Positions 62,094 to 64,000 of a DNA stretch of 64,000 bases are shown here, one piece after another. The translations under genes were made by a program, and so were the position numbers. Origin of the DNA: Ottowia sp. (GTDB taxonomy: Bacteria > Pseudomonadota > Gammaproteobacteria > Burkholderiales > Burkholderiaceae_C); contig NZ_JADJCO010000003.1 in NCBI RefSeq assembly GCF_016703145.1, positions 1,442,001 to 1,506,000 on the forward strand, read 5' to 3'. Below the pieces are notes generated by a model that did no database searches, had not been told where the DNA came from, and saw only the letters and a program-made list of their open reading frames with translations. The first letter of the stretch is position 1. Each line of letters starts with the position of its first letter.

Positions 62094-63353
62094 TCAGGAG
62101 CCGCGCGTGATCGGCATCTCCACTTCCTTGGCGCCCACGGCGTGCTTGGCCAACTCCAGCTTGGCCAGCGCGTTGCGGTGCACCTCGTCCGGGCCATCAG
62201 CCAGACGCAGCGTGCGCTGGTGGGCGTAGCTGTTGGCCAGGATGAAGTCATCGCTCACGCCGCCGGCGCCGTGCGCCTGGATGGCCCAATCGATGATGCG
62301 GGTGGACATGTTGGGCGCCACGATCTTGATCATGGCGATCTCGGCTTGCGCCACCTTGTTGCCCGCGGTGTCCATCATGTAGGCGGCTTTCAGCGTCAGC
62401 AGGCGGGCCTGCTCGATCATGCAGCGCGACTCGGCGATGCGCTCGCGCCACACGCCTTGGGTGGAGATGGGCTTGCCGAAGGCCACGCGCTGGTTCAGGC
62501 GCTGGCACATCATATCCAGCGCGCGCTCGGCCGCACCGATGGAGCGCATGCAATGGTGGATGCGGCCCGGCCCCAGGCGGCCCTGGGCGATGGCGAAGCC
62601 CTGGCCCTCACCCTTGAGCAGGTTGCCGGCGGGCACGCGCACGTTGTCCAGCACCACTTCCATGTGGCCGTGCGGCGCGTCGTCGTAGCCGAACACCGTG
62701 AGCGGGCGCAGCACTTTCACGCCCTTGGCGTTGGAGGGCACCAGGATCATGGACTGCTGCGAGTGGCGCGGCGCCTCGGGGTCGGTCTTGCCCATCACGA
62801 TGTAGATGGCGCAGCGCGGGTCGCCAGCGCCGGAGGACCACCACTTGCGGCCGTTGATGACGTACTCGTCGCCCTCGCGGCGGATGGAGCATTCGATGTT
62901 GGTGGCGTCGGAGGAGGCCACGGCCGGCTCGGTCATCAGGAAGGCCGAGCGGATCTCGCCCTTGAGCAGGGGCTCGAGCCATTCATCCTTGTTGGCCTCG
63001 GAGCCATAGCGCTCGATGGTCTCCATGTTGCCGGTGTCGGGCGCCCCGCAGTTGAACACCTCGGGCGCCCAGGTCACGCGGCCCATGATTTCGCACAGCG
63101 GCGCGTATTCGAGGTTCGACAGGCCCTCGGGCGCGCGCGGCGAGCGCGGCAGGAACAGGTTCCACAGGCCGGCGGCGCGCGCCTTGGGCTTCAGTTCCTC
63201 GATGACCTTGGTGGGGATCCAGGCGTTGCCCTTGGCGCGGTTCTCGGCCACTTCACGCAGGTAGGTGGCCTCGTTGGGGTAGATGTGTTGGTCCATGAAG
63301 GCCAGCAGCTTGGCCTGCATGTCCTTGACTTTGGGGCTGAAATCGAAATCCAT
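62094..63353 (-). CDS. Acyl-CoA dehydrogenase family protein
   Basis: A 419-residue FAD enzyme that introduces a double bond into an acyl-CoA. Conserved parts are AFLMTEPAVASSDATNI (FAD contact), YVINGRKWWSSGAGDPRC and GFAIAQGRLGPGRIHH. IQAHGAGGVSDDF with RLADGPDEVHRNALAKLEL closes the FAD-binding C-terminus. It resembles the ACAD10/11-like group, which agrees with the phosphotransferase gene just upstream, as these two functions are fused in animal ACAD10/11. The start at 63353 (MDFDFSPKVKDM) is preferred over the longer frame. Confidence 0.93.
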   Translation of the reverse strand: MDFDFSPKVKDMQAKLLAFMDQHIYPNEATYLREVAENRAKGNAWIPTKVIEELKPKARAAGLWNLFLPRSPRAPEGLSNLEYAPLCEIMGRVTWAPEVFNCGAPDTGNMETIERYGSEANKDEWLEPLLKGEIRSAFLMTEPAVASSDATNIECSIRREGDEYVINGRKWWSSGAGDPRCAIYIVMGKTDPEAPRHSQQSMILVPSNAKGVKVLRPLTVFGYDDAPHGHMEVVLDNVRVPAGNLLKGEGQGFAIAQGRLGPGRIHHCMRSIGAAERALDMMCQRLNQRVAFGKPISTQGVWRERIAESRCMIEQARLLTLKAAYMMDTAGNKVAQAEIAMIKIVAPNMSTRIIDWAIQAHGAGGVSDDFILANSYAHQRTLRLADGPDEVHRNALAKLELAKHAVGAKEVEMPITRGS

Positions 63354-63418
63354 GACGTCTCGTCCTCGGTTGGTGGGAATGAAGTGGATCGGATGCCGGC
63401 GCAGCCGGCGATGGCGCG

Positions 63419-64000
63419 CTAGGCTTTTTGCGCGAACCGCCAGGCCAGCTCGGCCATCGGCCGGGCCCGGGCGCCGCTGGCGCGCGCCTGCTCGCTGGAG
63501 GCGGTGCCGGCTTCCACCCGCTTGGCGATGCCCTGCAGGATGGCGGCGATGCGGAACATGTTGTAGGCCAGGTAGAAGCTCCAATCCGGCGCCAGCGCCT
63601 CGGGCGTGGTGAAGCCGGTGCGCTCGCAGTAGCGGCGGATGTACTCGGCCTCGCTCGGGATGCCCAGCGCGGCCAAGTCCAGCCCGCCGATGCCGCGGAA
63701 CAGCTCGGCGTCGATGTGCCAGGACATGCAGTGGTAGCTGAAGTCGGCCAGCGGGTGGCCCAGCGTGGACAACTCCCAGTCCAGCACCGCCAGCACGCGC
63801 GGCTCGGTGGGGTGGAACATGAGGTTGTCCAGCCGGAAGTCCCCGTGCACGATGCTGGTGAGGTCGCTCTTGGCGCTGGCGGGGATGTTCGCCGGCAGCC
63901 ACTCGATGAGCCGGTCCATCTCGGGGATGGGCTGTGTCACCGAGGCGACGTACTGCTTGCTCCAGCGGCCGATCTGGCGGTCGAAGTAGTTGCCGGGCTT
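63419..64000 (-). CDS. Phosphotransferase family protein (ACAD10/APH-like), 5' part missing
   Basis: The last 193 codons of an aminoglycoside-phosphotransferase-fold protein; the frame is open to the window edge, so the gene begins beyond 64000. The catalytic loop SIVHGDFRLDNLMFHP and metal-binding VLAVLDWELSTLGHPLADF are intact. In this neighbourhood such kinases probably phosphorylate hydroxyacyl-CoA substrates that the adjacent acyl-CoA dehydrogenase acts on, by analogy with ACAD10/11. Confidence 0.92.
   Translation of the reverse strand, partial: KPGNYFDRQIGRWSKQYVASVTQPIPEMDRLIEWLPANIPASAKSDLTSIVHGDFRLDNLMFHPTEPRVLAVLDWELSTLGHPLADFSYHCMSWHIDAELFRGIGGLDLAALGIPSEAEYIRRYCERTGFTTPEALAPDWSFYLAYNMFRIAAILQGIAKRVEAGTASSEQARASGARARPMAELAWRFAQKA

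Overview
The window is high-GC DNA from a beta-proteobacterium, most likely a Comamonadaceae member (the Acidovorax/Comamonas/Delftia side of Burkholderiales). Pointers are the pstSCAB-phoU-phoBR locus divergent from ppx, the folC-SPOR-cvpA-purF-metZ cluster, Bug/TctC-type binding proteins, an IPTL-CTERM protein, and many copies of a short AT-rich repeat of the kind I remember from Comamonadaceae intergenic regions. No database was searched; family names rest on sequence motifs and recall.

Layout. 1-1.7 kb: end of a tripartite tricarboxylate transporter (tctB end, tctA). 1.8-6.2 kb: DUF3422 protein, two EamA exporters, an atypical SDR. 6.3-9.0 kb: decayed piece of a Mu-like head module (gpG, gpF, truncated portal) with a tRNA-like sequence inside. 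9.0-10.4 kb: quinone oxidoreductase and an NTF2-like protein. 10.5-19.0 kb: phosphate-starvation locus with ppx divergent and a Pho box between. 19-23.1 kb: GT-C-like membrane protein, rpmE2, rho, trxA. 23.2-30.5 kb: AddB-like Fe-S nuclease, AddA-like helicase-nuclease and a flavoprotein. 30.7-45.5 kb: accessory-looking block with methyltransferases, GNAT, TPR protein, vanadium-haloperoxidase-like protein, DUF1127, two paralogous AraC regulators (one frameshifted), TauE/SafE permease, LysR, Imm5-like protein, IPTL-CTERM protein, DUF3455 lipoprotein, FAD oxidoreductase, thioredoxin-like protein, Bug protein, bestrophin. 45.6-51.9 kb: succinate-semialdehyde dehydrogenase, cardiolipin synthase, Spx-like protein, folC, SPOR protein, cvpA. 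51.9-57.7 kb: purF, metZ, gltX, tRNA-Ala/Glu/Asp, ribD. 57.7-64 kb: M20 hydrolase with a Bug protein and divergent LysR, tRNA-Arg and tRNA-Pro, glutathione transferase, acyl-CoA dehydrogenase and a truncated phosphotransferase.

Most notable. (1) A dispersed AT-rich element of about 60 bp occurs at least 13 times; six copies lie inside open reading frames without breaking them, and others supply stop or start codons. (2) Three promoter regions in the AraC-rich block carry direct repeats of GYGTCSSS spaced exactly 21 bp apart, the geometry expected for an AraC-family operator. (3) One AraC paralogue is broken by a clean 7-bp tandem duplication. No gap longer than 300 bases lacks a gene.
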